Below, in pieces: positions 46,883-55,026 of a stretch of DNA of 64,000 nucleotides; position 1 is the stretch's first letter, and every line of letters begins with the position of its first letter. The notes beneath the pieces were generated by a model. It was given only the letters and a program-made list of their open reading frames with translations, had not been told where the DNA came from and searched no databases. Origin of the DNA: CAG-411 sp963643465. Its GTDB lineage: Bacteria > Bacillota > Clostridia > Lachnospirales > Lachnospiraceae. Made by a program: the position numbers and the translations under genes. The stretch is from NCBI GenBank assembly GCA_963643465.1, contig CAVIJT010000005.1:62001-126000 (forward strand). Direction: 5' to 3'.

Positions 46883-46933
46883 AGAAAAAGAACCAAAACA
46901 ATAATACAGCATAGGTATTCGTTTTGGTTCTTT
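46883..46933 (-). terminator. Terminator of the Big2 protein gene
   Basis: On the minus strand AAGAACCAAAAC pairs perfectly with GTTTTGGTTCTT and is followed by a T-rich tail (TTTTCTTGATTTTTG). It separates the Big2 gene from the sigma gene. Confidence 0.82.
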
Positions 46934-46957
46934 CTGAATGCTATTGTAAATGTAGTG

Positions 46958-47593
46958 TTAGGAATCCGTTTCCGTTACAGTAATGGTGATAGTGTCATTT
47001 TTGCCAGAGCCAATCGATGCCGTTACAGAGGTAGTACCCTCAGCTAAAGCAGTGACAACACCATTTTTTTTGATACTTAAAATAGAACTGTCAGCAACAG
47101 TAAATACTGGTATTTCTGCTGTATATTTTGGCTTTACATGTAGGATGGAAAGCAGATTATAGGTTTCTGAAACTTCAAGAGTAATACTGCTTGTTCGAAA
47201 ACGTACACTGACTGCAGGTACCGTAACGGTAATGTTGCATTTTAAAGTTGCGATTTTTTCACTATTTCGATAAACCGTTGCATATAATTTTGTCTTTCCG
47301 GTAGAAATTCCTTTAATTTTACAAGATTTAGTGTTTTCTGATACGATAGAAGCAATGCTGTTGTCGCCAATCTGAAATACGACTTGATCGTCTTTGGCTG
47401 AATGATGAACTTTAATTTTCCATGTTTGTCCCTTGGCAATTTTCTTATTCTTTCTGGAAAGTCGCATATCCCTAGTATGTGCCTTTGCTGTGGTTGTGTA
47501 AGGTGACATTGGCGAAAAAGTAGTGATACCAGAGCAAAGCAATGTGAAAACACAAAGAAGAATAGGAAAAAGTCTTGTTCGTTTTTGTTGCAT
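46958..47593 (-). CDS. Secreted protein with two Big2-like Ig domains
   Basis: This 211-residue protein has a signal peptide (basic MQQKRTR, then LFPILLCVFTLLCSGI). Two Ig-like Big2 units follow: ~45-120 (KIAKGQTWKIKV, IASIVSENTKSCKIKGISTG) and ~125-205 (SSITLEVSETYNLLSI, SILSIKKNGVVTALAEGTTSVTA). No catalytic domain or anchor is visible; it may be a surface or matrix protein. The ATG at 47593 has GGCAGGTG upstream; a GTG at 47602 is a weaker alternative. It is transcribed alone. Confidence 0.78.
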   Translation of the reverse strand: MQQKRTRLFPILLCVFTLLCSGITTFSPMSPYTTTAKAHTRDMRLSRKNKKIAKGQTWKIKVHHSAKDDQVVFQIGDNSIASIVSENTKSCKIKGISTGKTKLYATVYRNSEKIATLKCNITVTVPAVSVRFRTSSITLEVSETYNLLSILHVKPKYTAEIPVFTVADSSILSIKKNGVVTALAEGTTSVTASIGSGKNDTITITVTETDS

Positions 47594-47721
47594 AAATTTC
47601 ACCTGCCTTAAAAAAATGAATGACTATGTAAGTCAAAGTTTCAATTATCATATCTTTAATTTTTGTCAATTTTATGGTAAATCTCGTCCATAAATAAGTT
47701 TTGCAAAAACCGCATTTTTCC

Positions 47722-47751
47722 TTGATTTTTCAACGATTTCCTGCTTATAAT
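47722..47751 (+). promoter_or_regulatory. Probable promoter of the two-component operon
   Basis: TTGATT and TATAAT with an 18-base spacer lie 39 bases before the response regulator ATG. Confidence 0.5.
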
Positions 47752-47789
47752 TGTAACAGTGGTGGTAATTGTTATGAGGAGGTTTTGTA

Positions 47790-48488
47790 ATGAAGAAGAT
47801 TTTAATAGCAGATGATAATGAGGATATTACAGATATTCTATCCAATTATATTGAACGGGAAGGATATGAGTCGATTATAGCAGTGGATGGTGAACAGGCA
47901 CTTGAAATGTTTGATGCGGAGCAGCCAGCGTTAGTGCTTCTTGATATTATGATGCCCAAGATTGATGGGTATGAAGTATGTCGTAGTATTCGCAAGAAAA
48001 GTAATGTACCAATTATCCTTGTCACTGCCAGAGGAGAGGATTTTGAACGTGTTATGGGATTGGATATTGGGGCAGACGATTATATTGTAAAACCATTTAG
48101 TCCAAATGAAGTAATGGCGAGAGTTCGTGCTGTTCTCAGACGTGTTCCGGAGAATCCGACAAATATGCAAAGTAATAATGATAAAATGCTTATTGTTAGC
48201 AATTTGGTTATCAACATGGACGAATATGCAGCTAGTATTAACGATGTGAAGATTCCATTGACAAAGAAAGAGATTGAAACAATGTGGATTCTTGGGCAAA
48301 ATCCCAATAAAGTATTCACAAGAGACAATCTTTTAGACAGCCTTTGGGGCTTCGATTATTTTGGTGATAGCAGAACTGTAGATTCCCATATCAAGCGACT
48401 TCGGGCAAAAATAGATAAGGAGGAACACCCACAATGGAGAATTAAGACGATTTGGGGCGTGGGTTATAAATTTGAAGTAGATGAATAA
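47790..48488 (+). CDS. OmpR/PhoB-family response regulator
   Basis: This 232-residue protein has a receiver domain (ADDNEDITD acidic pair, phospho-acceptor D52 in LLDIMMPKIDGYE, KPFSPNE) and a C-terminal winged helix (PLTKKEIETMWILGQNPNKVF and DSRTVDSHIKRLRAKI, the recognition helix). It overlaps the following histidine kinase by 8 bases, so they are a pair. Sequence does not reveal the stimulus. Confidence 0.93.
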   Translation: MKKILIADDNEDITDILSNYIEREGYESIIAVDGEQALEMFDAEQPALVLLDIMMPKIDGYEVCRSIRKKSNVPIILVTARGEDFERVMGLDIGADDYIVKPFSPNEVMARVRAVLRRVPENPTNMQSNNDKMLIVSNLVINMDEYAASINDVKIPLTKKEIETMWILGQNPNKVFTRDNLLDSLWGFDYFGDSRTVDSHIKRLRAKIDKEEHPQWRIKTIWGVGYKFEVDE

Positions 48489-49965
48489 GAAAGAAAAGTT
48501 TAGACTTCACAATCATTTATTTATTCAGCTTTGCGGAAGTTTTGGAGCGATTCTTATTTGCTTTGCTTTGTGTATTGGGCTAATTTTTACAAATTTGTAT
48601 GAAGAAGACATCATAAAAACATACAAAAAGCAATTGAAAAAGCAAGCCAGACATATTTCAGAAGAAATGACTCAGTATGTTTGCTATGATGATGCCGAGG
48701 GGTGTTTTTCCTATCAAGACTACCTAGATTCTATCAGTAATAGTGAAAATACAGATATTTGGCTTATTGATAACCCCGATGATAAAATAGAGCTTAAAAG
48801 AGAATTTACCAATGCTGATATTGTAGATATTGACTTGTCGGATGAAGTAGAAAGAGTGCTTAGAAGGGCAAAAAAAGGAAAAGTCGCATTTGCCATTGGA
48901 TATGATGCCATTTATGGAAAGACTATGATGTGTGCATCCGCACCTATTTATGATGCAAAGGACAGGATTGTAGGAATTGTACTATTGAATTCTTTTGTGG
49001 AGCAGAGAGATGAATTGATTTCTAGCAGTCGGCAATATATTGTGTATAGTATTTTGGCAGGAATTGTAATTGCACTTGTATTATCCACCTTTCTTGCCAC
49101 AATTATTACGAAGCCGGTTACTCGTATGCGCAAAGCTGCCAAAGAATTGACAGCAGGGAATTATCAGAAACGTACAGAAGTAAAAGGAAAAAATGAGATT
49201 GCTATTTTGGCACACAGCATGGATACTTTGGCGGAACGTTTGGAGCAAAATGAAATCGAACGAAAAGAAGCGGAACAACTTCGTTTAGACTTTTTCGCAA
49301 ATGTTTCTCACGAACTTAGAACGCCTATTACAGTTATGAGGGGATACTCAGAAAGTCTTGCAGATGGAGTGCTTTCTTCTGATGAGAAAAAGCAGCAGTA
49401 TTATCAGCGAATGGTAACAGAGTGTCAGCGAATGGAACGATTGGTAGGAGATTTGCTTACCTTGTCTAAAGTACAAAATCCCCATTTTGTCATTGAGAAA
49501 GAACCTGTTAATTTGGTACAGATTTTTCAGGACATTTTAAGAAGTTACAAAGGGGTGATGGAAGAGCAGCATTTAGCTTTTCAGTTTTCTACGCAGGAAG
49601 ATTTGATTTTTATGTTAGGAGATTATGATCGTCTGCGGCAGCTCTTTCTAAATATTATAGATAATGCTATAAAATTTTCTAATGCGGGTGGGAATATCTG
49701 GATTTCCATTAAAAAAACAGAGCATATTGAAGTGTCTATTCGTGATGAGGGCATTGGAATTGCAAAAGAGGAACTTCCTAACATTTTTGACAAATTTTAC
49801 AAATCAAAACTTCGTCAAAACGCGAAAGGTTCTGGACTTGGTTTGGTAATTACCAAGTATATAGTAGAAAAGCACGAAGGTATTGTGGAAGTAAATAGTG
49901 AGGAAGGGGTAGGAACGGAGTTTCTGTTTTATTTTAAAGAATACACGGGAGACTGGGAATTATAA
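48481..49965 (+). CDS. Membrane sensor histidine kinase (HAMP-HisKA-HATPase)
   Basis: This 494-residue kinase has TM1 (~15-40), an extracytoplasmic sensor (~45-180, acidic), TM2 (~185-210), a HAMP domain (TKPVTRMRKAAKELTAGNY) and a HisKA domain with phospho-acceptor H277 in NVSHELRTPITVMRG. The HATPase domain shows NIIDNAIKFSNAGG (N box), DEGIGIAKEELPNIFDKFYK and GSGLGLVITKYIVEKHEG (G boxes). It is paired with the overlapping response regulator. Confidence 0.94.
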   Translation: MNKKEKFRLHNHLFIQLCGSFGAILICFALCIGLIFTNLYEEDIIKTYKKQLKKQARHISEEMTQYVCYDDAEGCFSYQDYLDSISNSENTDIWLIDNPDDKIELKREFTNADIVDIDLSDEVERVLRRAKKGKVAFAIGYDAIYGKTMMCASAPIYDAKDRIVGIVLLNSFVEQRDELISSSRQYIVYSILAGIVIALVLSTFLATIITKPVTRMRKAAKELTAGNYQKRTEVKGKNEIAILAHSMDTLAERLEQNEIERKEAEQLRLDFFANVSHELRTPITVMRGYSESLADGVLSSDEKKQQYYQRMVTECQRMERLVGDLLTLSKVQNPHFVIEKEPVNLVQIFQDILRSYKGVMEEQHLAFQFSTQEDLIFMLGDYDRLRQLFLNIIDNAIKFSNAGGNIWISIKKTEHIEVSIRDEGIGIAKEELPNIFDKFYKSKLRQNAKGSGLGLVITKYIVEKHEGIVEVNSEEGVGTEFLFYFKEYTGDWEL

Positions 49966-50065
49966 AGAAATTTTTTAGTTCCAGTTGTGAAAGTTTTAAC
50001 TTGTCAAGTTGTGAACATAGAATTAATTATCCAAAGATTCTAGAAAAATTTGTGTATGTTGCATA

Positions 50066-50094
50066 TTGCTTTCGAGAATAAATTACCATATAAT
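50066..50094 (+). promoter_or_regulatory. Promoter of the 6S-like RNA
   Basis: TTGCTT and TATAAT are spaced by 17 bases, with the start expected near 50101. Confidence 0.7.
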
Positions 50095-50100
50095 GAATAC

Positions 50101-50347
50101 AATAAGTTAGGGATATAACTTCCTGGGGTGTTCGATACTCCTGATATTTTGAACCTACATTTATTTATACGGGCATCTCATATTTTTGTGAACATGTCAG
50201 GCCATCGTTTGCAGTGGAAGACAGAAGCGCAAGTGCGGTAGCCCACCTAGCACATGCTAGGAGTCAAAATTCAGGAACCGGCATTTTGGGAGTATATAAC
50301 CGAAAAATTAGGGATTGTTGCGCTGGATGTGTAGCAATCCCTTTTTA
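50101..50347 (+). ncRNA. ssrS: 6S RNA candidate (SsrS/BsrA type)
   Basis: This gene-free stretch has its own promoter and ends at a terminator. The start region TTCCTGGGGTGTTC can pair with GAACCGGCATTTTGGGA near the 3' side (about 50123-50134 with 50274-50290) through GC and GU pairs with one bulge, forming the closing stem of 6S RNA. The adjoining TTTTGAACC and CCTAGCACATGCTAGG stem-loop segments also resemble clostridial 6S RNAs. Length ~240 nt (~200 nt to the closing stem) fits. 6S RNA binds RNA polymerase holoenzyme by mimicking an open promoter. The call rests on recognition of these motifs; a covariance-model search would decide it. The region ~49966-50065 before it and ~50348-50568 after it hold no gene that I can see. 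Confidence 0.65.
50310..50347 (+). terminator. Terminator of the 6S-like RNA
   Basis: AGGGATTGTTGC pairs with GTAGCAATCCCT (12 bp including two wobbles) around a 9-base loop and is followed by TTTTTATAT. Confidence 0.88.
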
Positions 50348-50568
50348 TATCGTGCCAGTGCGAGGAAATCGTTGGTTGTATAACGAGTTGATGATTGAAA
50401 TAAAACGGAGAACGAATTAAGGGTAGAAAAGTATCAACAGTAGCCTATTGACAGATTGGAAAAATAAGGGTATTATGGAATTACAAAACGTAAAATAAAA
50501 GTGCAGTCAAATGTTTAAATGTAACCAGAACAGGAGACTGCTTATTTATGAAATAGGGGTGATTGGAC

Positions 50569-51420
50569 ATGAAAAGCATTAGAAATGTAATAGGGGTTTT
50601 GTTTTTGGGATTATGTTTCGCATGCTTGCCACATTCGGTAGCACACGCTGAGAATGGTGTGGGAATTGAAGACAATCAGAATGGAACCGTAACTGTGACC
50701 TATAACAATTCCAGTAATAAAAAGATTGCAGTCACCGTAAAAAAAGATGGTTCTAGTATTCAGTATAACTATTTTCTTACGGAAAGTTCTATCGATGCGG
50801 AGATTCCACTGACAGCGGGAAATGGAACTTATAAGATATCTGTTCTTAAGAATATTGCAGATAGTCGGTATAGTCCATTGTCTTCGGAAGAGATTAGTTT
50901 GCAGTTATCTGATTCTAAATCAGCATATTTGACTTCTAATGAGATGATTTCTTGGAGTACAACCAATAACGCAATCAAGAAAGCAAATGAATTGACAAAG
51001 CGATACAAAAGTCAAACATCCAAAATTAAATCTATTTATAAATATATTGTGACAAAATTTCACTATGACTATGATAAATATTCTAAGAATTCCAGTGGTA
51101 ATTTAGCGTATTATACACCGGATATTGAAGAAACTTATAGCACAAAAAAAGGAATTTGTTATGATATTGCAGCTTTAACTGCGTCTATGATGCGAAGTGT
51201 AGGCATTGAGACAAAGATGGTGACGGGGTATCCTACGTCCCAGTATTACAATGGTACACAGTATCATGCGTGGAATAAAGTGTATTCTAAAAAATATAAA
51301 AAATGGCTGGTGATTGATACTACCTGCGATATGTGTTTGTATGAGCAGGGGGTTAAGTACAATAAGCTGATTATGAAGAAAAAAGCGTCCCAGTATTCAA
51401 ATGTAAAATATACGTGGTAA
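50569..51420 (+). CDS. Secreted transglutaminase-like protein
   Basis: This 283-residue protein has a signal peptide (MKSIRNVIGVLFLGLCFACL). A ~110-residue Ig-like N-terminal portion precedes a transglutaminase core with C197 (GICYDIAAL), H233 (YHAWN) and D250 (VIDTTCD), the Cys-His-Asp triad. It is about half the length of the transglutaminase-like protein at 28639 and lacks its Pro/Thr linker. Substrate and role at the surface are unknown. The TTG at 50563 opens the frame, but the ATG at 50569 has the AGGGGTG ribosome site. Confidence 0.78.
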   Translation: MKSIRNVIGVLFLGLCFACLPHSVAHAENGVGIEDNQNGTVTVTYNNSSNKKIAVTVKKDGSSIQYNYFLTESSIDAEIPLTAGNGTYKISVLKNIADSRYSPLSSEEISLQLSDSKSAYLTSNEMISWSTTNNAIKKANELTKRYKSQTSKIKSIYKYIVTKFHYDYDKYSKNSSGNLAYYTPDIEETYSTKKGICYDIAALTASMMRSVGIETKMVTGYPTSQYYNGTQYHAWNKVYSKKYKKWLVIDTTCDMCLYEQGVKYNKLIMKKKASQYSNVKYTW

Positions 51421-51425
51421 TAAGA

Positions 51426-51473
51426 AAACATCACATAAAGCAGAAAGTTGTTTTGTGTGGTGTTTTTTATTTT
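51426..51473 (+). terminator. Terminator after the transglutaminase-like gene
   Basis: ACATCACATAAA pairs with TTTGTGTGGTGT (with G-T wobbles) and is followed by TTTTTTATTTTAT. Confidence 0.8.
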
Positions 51474-51687
51474 ATAGGAGTACATCTAGAAAGAAAAAAT
51501 GCCATACTTTGTTCGTTACATTTAAATAAAATGTAAAACTTATTTTAGGGAAATGTAACGTTGCTATGGTATAGTAAATGAGAAGATACAAATTCTCCCA
51601 TCTTTGAAAGAGAGATGGTGTACATTGACAATTGAAAATGTGCAGTGAGGTTACGTCGATATATGTAAATTTCAATGTAAATGACAA

Positions 51688-51966
51688 TGTTGTGCGAAAG
51701 CACGACGGTTAACCACGTTCCGTTAAGAAAAGCAGCAAAGTGTCAATAGAACGAGAGAGTATTGGTTGTTCCAAAGGACATGGCTGTAAAAACGAGGCTG
51801 AAAACAGGAGTCTATGCCTAGAATCGTAGATAGGTTAACCCCGCTATCCGTTAAAAGCGAGGCTGAAAATAGGAGCTTGGTTCTATATCACCAAGTAGGT
51901 TCACCCCGTTTTCCTCAAAAAACGAGGCTGAAAATAGGGAACTCACCTCGGAGAAAAAGTGAGTGT
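51688..51966 (+). ncRNA. Tandem structured-RNA array upstream of a secreted-protein gene
   Basis: The motif CGAGGCTGAAAA starts at 51793, 51858 and 51923, a period of exactly 65 bases. Each unit continues with a purine-rich AGGAG-like stretch, a 6-bp hairpin, TAGGTT-A/C-ACCCCG and a pyrimidine-rich spacer; the third unit is truncated after its hairpin. The hairpin stems differ but remain paired: TCTATG/CGTAGA, CTTGGT/ACCAAG and ACTCAC/GTGAGT. A degenerate earlier unit at 51688-51730 has GTTGTGC-GAAA-GCACGAC followed by the same GGTTAACC...CCGTTAA. Conserved flanks with compensating stem changes point to an RNA with repeated structural units, probably in the 5' leader of the gene at 52012. I do not recognise it as a known riboswitch. 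The wider gap 51474-52011 also has hairpins at CCATCT/GAGATGG (51598-51618) but no gene. Confidence 0.62.
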
Positions 51967-52011
51967 TATGAAATATTAATTCAAACCTAAAGAAGCCAAG
52001 GAGAAAAAGTG

Positions 52012-52747
52012 ATGAAGAAAATGCTAAATTTCAGTTTATCTATCATTTTAGCATTGTCATTGGCAAGTGGAAATATTACAGGAAGTGTGCATGTAGGAGA
52101 AAATAGAGGTCATTCAGATTACCAACAGCCAATACAGCCAGGAATGGGTTCACAGCCAGGTGATGACCATAGACCGAGTGATAATCAACAATATAAGTAT
52201 GATCAGAAATTCGGTTATGATCAGAAACCTTGCAACGGAAAGGCAACTGCTACTCCAACTGTATGTCCAATTGGGGTGTTAGAGAAAACCCCAATTGGAC
52301 ATACAGTTGGAGCCAACCGAGGAGCCAGTGGCATCTATGGTACAGGTAACACCGACAGCTATTTTTTACGTGTTACGATCTGAGTATATTCAGTGGTATA
52401 TAATTAAAACTGAGAGTAATGGATGGCATGTAGACGGAATTTGGACACAGGCAACCAAAAAAACGGTGTCTATAGAAGCTCCAGTAGCAACCGAGGAAGC
52501 AAAAGAGGAATCGGATGTAGAGGCAACAAATGAATTAAATAGTGCTGATGATGCTACCGTAATAGCAACATCAGTGTCTCCTCAGGTTACTGAAGCGCCA
52601 GCTACAGAAAGCCAGCCAGTTGACAATGATGAGAAAAACATAGAAGCAATTGCAACTCCAGACGTAATCCAGTCAGAGAAGGTATCTTCGAAAGGAGAAA
52701 ACACATACCGTAAAAAGAAAATCTGTGTAATAGGCACAGGGATATAA
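52012..52747 (+). pseudogene. Secreted low-complexity protein, frameshifted at a perfect inverted repeat
   Basis: AAGGAG precedes the ATG at 52012, which encodes a signal peptide (MKKMLNFSLSIILALSLASG) and a Gln/Asp/Pro-rich segment ending KATATPT. The frame then runs through a perfect inverted repeat (52253-52312) and stops at 52383. Just inside the repeat, the +1 frame continues as LEPTEEPVASMVQVTPTA and a Thr/Glu/Ala-rich tail to 52747. The two halves have the composition of one surface protein with a PT-type linker, so the gene seems split by the repeat. It could be a true loss, a phase-variable state or a sequencing artefact at a hairpin. A second TTG or ATG-start ORF from 52295 is possible but has no ribosome site. 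Confidence 0.55.
52253..52312. repeat. Perfect 25-bp inverted repeat with 10-base loop inside a gene
   Basis: The left arm 52253-52277 is the exact reverse complement of the right arm 52288-52312; the loop is GTTAGAGAAA. There is no T-run, so it is not a normal terminator. It coincides with the frame change in the gene at 52012-52747. Confidence 0.9.
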
Positions 52748-52764
52748 TTTTTGATTGCAATATA

Positions 52765-52796
52765 AGAGCCGAAGCATATGCTTCGGCTCTATTTGC
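52765..52796 (+). terminator. Terminator hairpin after the broken gene
   Basis: AGAGCCGAAGCA pairs perfectly with the following TGCTTCGGCTCT, leaving a two-base centre; a short T-rich tail (ATTTG) follows. Confidence 0.7.
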
Positions 52797-52922
52797 GTGA
52801 AGGCAAAGCAAGATAATAGTAGTAAGTAAAAAAGTGGTGAATATAACAGAAGAAAAATTGGTTATAGATTGTTATAGAAGGAAAAATCAAGTATAATAAG
52901 TAGAAAGGAGGAAAGAAAGGTA

Positions 52923-54182
52923 ATGGACAAAAGAGAATGGAAGTATTCAGATGAATATATTAAAGTGCTAGATGGAATTCGAGCAATTGCTATTTTAATC
53001 ATTGTTTGGTATCATTTTTGGCAACAATCTTGGTTGCAACCAATAAAAGAGGTTGAGTTTCTAGCTGTATTTCATTGTAATCCTATTAATTTTGATTGGT
53101 TGGTAAGAACAGGGTTTGAGATGGTAGATATGATGTTGCTTCTCAGTGGTTTTTGTTTGTTTTTACCTTATGCCAGAAGTATGGTATATGGAGTGGAAGA
53201 ACCAAGTGTAAAGAAATTTTATAAAAAGAGAGTGGCAAGAATTGTACCATCTTACTTAATCGCGATTGTAATAGCAGTTATTGTGGCAGTAGCCAATGGA
53301 GAATATGCAAGCAATGAAGAAATGTGGGGAGATTTGATTCCACATCTTTTTTTTGGACATAATTTTTTTGAACAGTCTTATATAAGAACAAAGTTAAATG
53401 GAGTGTTATGGACCTTAGCTGTAGAGGTGCAGTTCTATTTGATTTTCCCTTTGGTGGCAAAATTATTTAAACGCTGGATGTGTCAGACATATGTTGCTAT
53501 GGTGGCAATTTCTTGGGTGTTTATCAATTGGGGGATTTTGGATCGGGTTCCGGTTGAAAAACACAGTATGTGGATAAATCAGCTTCCAACTTTTTTGGGT
53601 GTATATGCTAATGGTATGTTAGCTGCATTTGCCGTTGTAAAATTGACACAGATATTCAATCAATTTTTGGATGGAAAAGAAGTTACCGAGAGGAAAAAAG
53701 AAAAGTCACAGATTGGCTATTTTTTCACGTTGCTTTTGATTATCTGTCTGTTCGTTTATTATAAATTGATGAATGAATTAGCGTATATTGAGGATAAAAA
53801 TACATGGCAGATTACCAATCGGTTTGAAGTATCTGTAGTATATGCCGTGTTTATAGTGGCATGTGTGTTTGCTGTTCCTAAGATGCAAAAAGTTTTTGGA
53901 AATAAGGTGACGAAATTTTTGTCTGGAATTTCTTTTCAGATTTATATATGGCATCAGTACCTTGCATTGTTATTGAAAAATAATCGTATTCCATATTGGG
54001 AAGGTGATGAGGCCCCAAATGTAACTGGAGATCAAGTATGGATACGAAAGTATTTTATTTTATGTTGGGTTTGTGTATTTATCGTGGCTATTGTGGCTAC
54101 ATATCTTCTGGAAAGACCGTGTGCAAAGTGGATTATGAAAAGAAAAACACCTAGCGAAAAAGATAGTGCTGCTATCCAATAG
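52923..54182 (+). CDS. Acyltransferase family 3 (OafA/YrhL-type) membrane protein
   Basis: This 419-residue protein has about ten membrane helices. It begins with the family motif KVLDGIRAIAILIIVWYHFW, whose final His is the catalytic candidate. KFYKKRVARIVPSYLI (Arg-rich loop), LNGVLWTLAVEVQFYLIFPL and the C-terminal FLSGISFQIYIWHQYLALL are further diagnostic segments. Such enzymes O-acetylate or otherwise acylate surface polysaccharide, peptidoglycan or macrolide-like molecules. AGGAGG is 12-14 bases upstream. It stands alone, ending at a terminator. Confidence 0.9.
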   Translation: MDKREWKYSDEYIKVLDGIRAIAILIIVWYHFWQQSWLQPIKEVEFLAVFHCNPINFDWLVRTGFEMVDMMLLLSGFCLFLPYARSMVYGVEEPSVKKFYKKRVARIVPSYLIAIVIAVIVAVANGEYASNEEMWGDLIPHLFFGHNFFEQSYIRTKLNGVLWTLAVEVQFYLIFPLVAKLFKRWMCQTYVAMVAISWVFINWGILDRVPVEKHSMWINQLPTFLGVYANGMLAAFAVVKLTQIFNQFLDGKEVTERKKEKSQIGYFFTLLLIICLFVYYKLMNELAYIEDKNTWQITNRFEVSVVYAVFIVACVFAVPKMQKVFGNKVTKFLSGISFQIYIWHQYLALLLKNNRIPYWEGDEAPNVTGDQVWIRKYFILCWVCVFIVAIVATYLLERPCAKWIMKRKTPSEKDSAAIQ

Positions 54183-54194
54183 CAGTGATGATTT

Positions 54195-54225
54195 AGAGTT
54201 CCGTTTGTGGGACTCTTTTTCTTTT
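54195..54225 (+). terminator. Terminator after the acyltransferase gene
   Basis: AGAGTTCC pairs with GGGACTCT (one wobble) around GTTTGT and is followed by TTTTTCTTTTTT. Confidence 0.85.
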
Positions 54226-54332
54226 TTGGGATGAAAAGAGAGAAAGAACATAAGTTTACTGGTAAAAATGCAGTAAAAAATGTGTTTCGTTTTGTAAAAA
54301 ACAGAAAATGAATAAAAAGTAAATAAATTGTA

Positions 54333-54361
54333 TTGACAATTTGAAGAGATGAAACTATAAT
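54333..54361 (+). promoter_or_regulatory. Perfect-consensus sigma-A promoter of an orphan transcription unit
   Basis: TTGACA and TATAAT are both exact consensus hexamers with a 17-base spacer. The start should be near 54368. No conventional gene follows until 55027, and a terminator intervenes at 54826. Confidence 0.85.
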
Positions 54362-54367
54362 GTAAAC

Positions 54368-54869
54368 ATAACAGATGAGGAAAAAAGAAAAGCAAGCAAA
54401 GGAGGAGATTCCAATGGGATGTTAAGCTAATATTCGCAGAATGATGAAAGAGAGGTATAGACCACCAGAACCGTATGAAGAATAAATTTCTTTTTGAGAT
54501 AAGTATTTTAAAGTAGATGGGAGGAGATTCCATTGCACAGGAAAGTATAAGAAACCTCATAATAAAAATTACTCGCAAGAGTTAAAATAGAGAATGCAAG
54601 GGCATTCAAAAAATGAGAACGGAAGAGGACGTCGAAATAAGGCGAAAGAGAGGTACGGACCACCACAGTGAGTAAGATAAAAAACGGAGCACTGAAGAAA
54701 TCTAGCGAAAGAGAGGTACGGACCGCCAGAGTGAGTAAGATATAAACGGAGCACTGAAGAAATCTAGCGAAAGAGAGGTATGGACCACCAAAAGGATATG
54801 GATAGAATAAAAAATAGAAAATTGCAATAGCAATCTTAGGTATGCGCAGTCTAAGGTTGCTATTTTTTT
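54368..54869 (+). ncRNA. Orphan ~500-nt transcript with four repeats of a 22-base core (small-ORF or structured RNA)
   Basis: Between a perfect promoter and a strong terminator lie four copies of GAAAGAGAGGTA-yr-GACC-r-CCA at 54446, 54644, 54707 and 54769. Copies two to four sit on a 62-63-base tandem repeat containing CAGTG...CACTG-type pairing and ACGGAGCACTGAAGAAATCT. In one frame each core reads KERYGPP or KERYRPP, and the last ends GPPKGYG-stop. GGAGGAGATTCC, a strong ribosome-site-like motif, occurs twice (54400 and 54520): the first precedes an ATG but its frame stops after three codons before resuming as ANIRRMMKERYRPP. So it is either a decayed small-peptide gene family or a structured RNA. 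No antisense gene is supported. The rest of the 54183-55026 gap holds only terminators and promoters. Confidence 0.6.
54826..54869 (+). terminator. Terminator of the orphan transcript
   Basis: AATAGCAATCTTAG pairs with CTAAGGTTGCTATT (14 bp, one wobble) and runs into seven T. Confidence 0.9.
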
Positions 54870-54957
54870 GTTGCAAATACAAAAAAAATACAAATTTTTT
54901 TGTTAATCTATCTGTGGATGGAAGAAGAAGTTAGTAATATGTTATGTTGAAAAAGAG

Positions 54958-54986
54958 TTGAAAGTAATAGTTACCTAGAGTATAAT
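54958..54986 (+). promoter_or_regulatory. Promoter of the Big2 protein gene at 55027
   Basis: TTGAAA and TATAAT are spaced by 17 bases, 41 bases before the ATG. Confidence 0.7.
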
Positions 54987-55026
54987 TGCATGGACAATTA
55001 AAAAAAGGAAAAGAAAGGAAAAAGTT

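Noticed and set aside
50214..50420. 68-codon frame across the 6S-like RNA
   Set aside because: It crosses a strong terminator hairpin and has no ribosome site.
51688..51966. Type III toxin-antitoxin RNA array (ToxI/CptI/TenpI type)
   Set aside because: Tandem RNA units upstream of a gene fit the layout, but the downstream gene is a secreted low-complexity protein, not a ToxN/CptN/TenpN endoribonuclease, and no terminator separates them.
54440..54800. CRISPR array
   Set aside because: Only three regular copies, repeat unit is conserved through the whole 62-63 bases rather than alternating with unique spacers, and no cas genes are present.
54508..54882. Minus-strand frame of 124 codons with repeated VRTSLSLDFFSAPF-like blocks over the orphan transcript
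   Set aside because: It is the complement of the DNA repeats, starts inside the + strand terminator and has no ribosome site; the strong promoter and terminator are on the + strand.
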